From positions 1 through 5,017 of the forward strand of contig JBEKZQ010000456.1 in assembly GCA_049509675.1 (NCBI GenBank): a stretch of 5,017 nucleotides of DNA, in the 5' to 3' direction. Under the pieces are notes generated by a model. The model was not told the origin of the DNA. It did no database searches and saw only the letters and a list, made by a program, of their open reading frames with translations. Each line of letters opens with the position of its first letter. Position 1 is the first letter of the stretch. This document shows positions 4,519-5,017 of the stretch, in pieces. Source of the DNA: JBEKZQ01 sp049509675. Its GTDB lineage: Bacteria > Planctomycetota > Planctomycetia > Pirellulales > Thermoguttaceae. The translations under genes were made by a program, and so were the position numbers.

Positions 4519-5017
4519 TACGGGAACAGGCGTCGCTGATCGCCGTCTTTGCCGCCGAAGAACTGGCTGAGGCCCAGGTGCTCAAACGCGGCCGGCGTCA
4601 TTTTCCGCCCCCGCGGGCTGCGGATGACCAGTTCACTGCGGAGCAGGAAGGGCTCGACTTCGTCGATCAGCGTATCGGTCGAGACGTTCATGGTATGGGC
4701 GACGGCCTCGACGCCGACCGGACCGCCGCCGAAGACCCGGGCCATGGTCTCCAGGTACTTGCGATCCTGAGGATCCAGCCCCAGGGCGTCGATGCCTTGC
4801 ATTTCCAGGGCCGCCCGGGCGACGGGCAAGCTGACCCGGCCGTCGGCGCGGCTCAGGGCGTAGTCGCGGACCCAGCGGAGGCGATTGTTGGCCAATCGGG
4901 GGGTGCCTCGGCTGCGCGTGGCGATTTCCAGGGCCGCCTCGGCCGCGATCTCGACGCGTAGTTTCGCCGCATTCCGGCCCACGATCTCCGCCAGCTCTTC
5001 GACGCTGTAGAAGTCCA
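4518..5017 (-). CDS. ruvB: Holliday junction branch-migration helicase RuvB, C-terminal part
   Basis: The last 165 codons are present, ending at TAG (4520-4518); the N-terminal AAA+ core with Walker A and B lies beyond the window. The visible start, DFYSVEELAEIVGRNA, is the typical RuvB stretch after the ATPase core. GTPRLANNRLRWVRD carries the sensor-2 arginine that contacts ATP. The C-terminal winged helix follows: GIDALGLDPQDRKYLETM, FGGGPVGVEAVAHTMN, and RSPRGRKMTPAAFEHLGL. RuvB forms hexamers that, with RuvA, drive branch migration of recombination intermediates so that RuvC can cut. The 14-residue tail after HLGL (SQFFGGKDGDQRRLFP region) is slightly long but normal in kind. Neither ruvA nor ruvC is in view. 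The STAS gene downstream has its own promoter, so it is probably a separate unit. Confidence 0.95.
   Translation of the reverse strand, partial: DFYSVEELAEIVGRNAAKLRVEIAAEAALEIATRSRGTPRLANNRLRWVRDYALSRADGRVSLPVARAALEMQGIDALGLDPQDRKYLETMARVFGGGPVGVEAVAHTMNVSTDTLIDEVEPFLLRSELVIRSPRGRKMTPAAFEHLGLSQFFGGKDGDQRRLFP

Overview
The window is GC-rich bacterial DNA. Its gene style points to a planctomycete, most likely of the Pirellulales. The grounds are an aminotransferase placed directly before a long-form serA, a single-BON-domain mini-protein, a lone STAS protein, and hairpin-rich intergenic DNA with motifs such as tctcgctccgcgaga. This taxonomic call is an inference from style; there is no marker gene here that proves it.

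Layout, left to right. Positions 2-160 (+) are the last 52 codons of a Sir2-like NAD-dependent deacylase. A gap of 294 bases (161-454) holds two hairpins, one of them terminator-like, and a weak promoter candidate. Positions 455-1663 (+) encode a PLP-dependent alanine-glyoxylate/serine-pyruvate-type aminotransferase, overlapping by 46 bases with 1618-3246 (+), a complete 542-residue D-3-phosphoglycerate dehydrogenase (serA). The next 364 bases (3247-3610) have no gene. They carry a short octamer tandem repeat and a striking nested inverted repeat (3438-3549) that can fold into a three-way junction. Positions 3611-3826 (+) encode a 71-residue single BON-domain protein. It converges on a STAS-domain protein at 3914-4297 (-), which has a good sigma-70-like promoter, a 12-base palindrome in its leader and a strong Shine-Dalgarno. 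Next to it, 4518-5017 (-) is the C-terminal part of ruvB, whose stop codon touches a 22-bp-arm hairpin.

The aminotransferase and SerA probably supply the first two steps of the phosphorylated serine pathway: 3-phosphoglycerate to 3-phosphohydroxypyruvate to O-phosphoserine. The aminotransferase would stand in for SerC. The Sir2, BON, STAS and RuvB genes have no evident functional tie to this pair. No tRNA, rRNA, CRISPR array or transposase gene is seen. I find no convincing new multi-gene system. The most unusual structures are the nested inverted repeat at 3438-3549 and the two-fold hairpin after ruvB.
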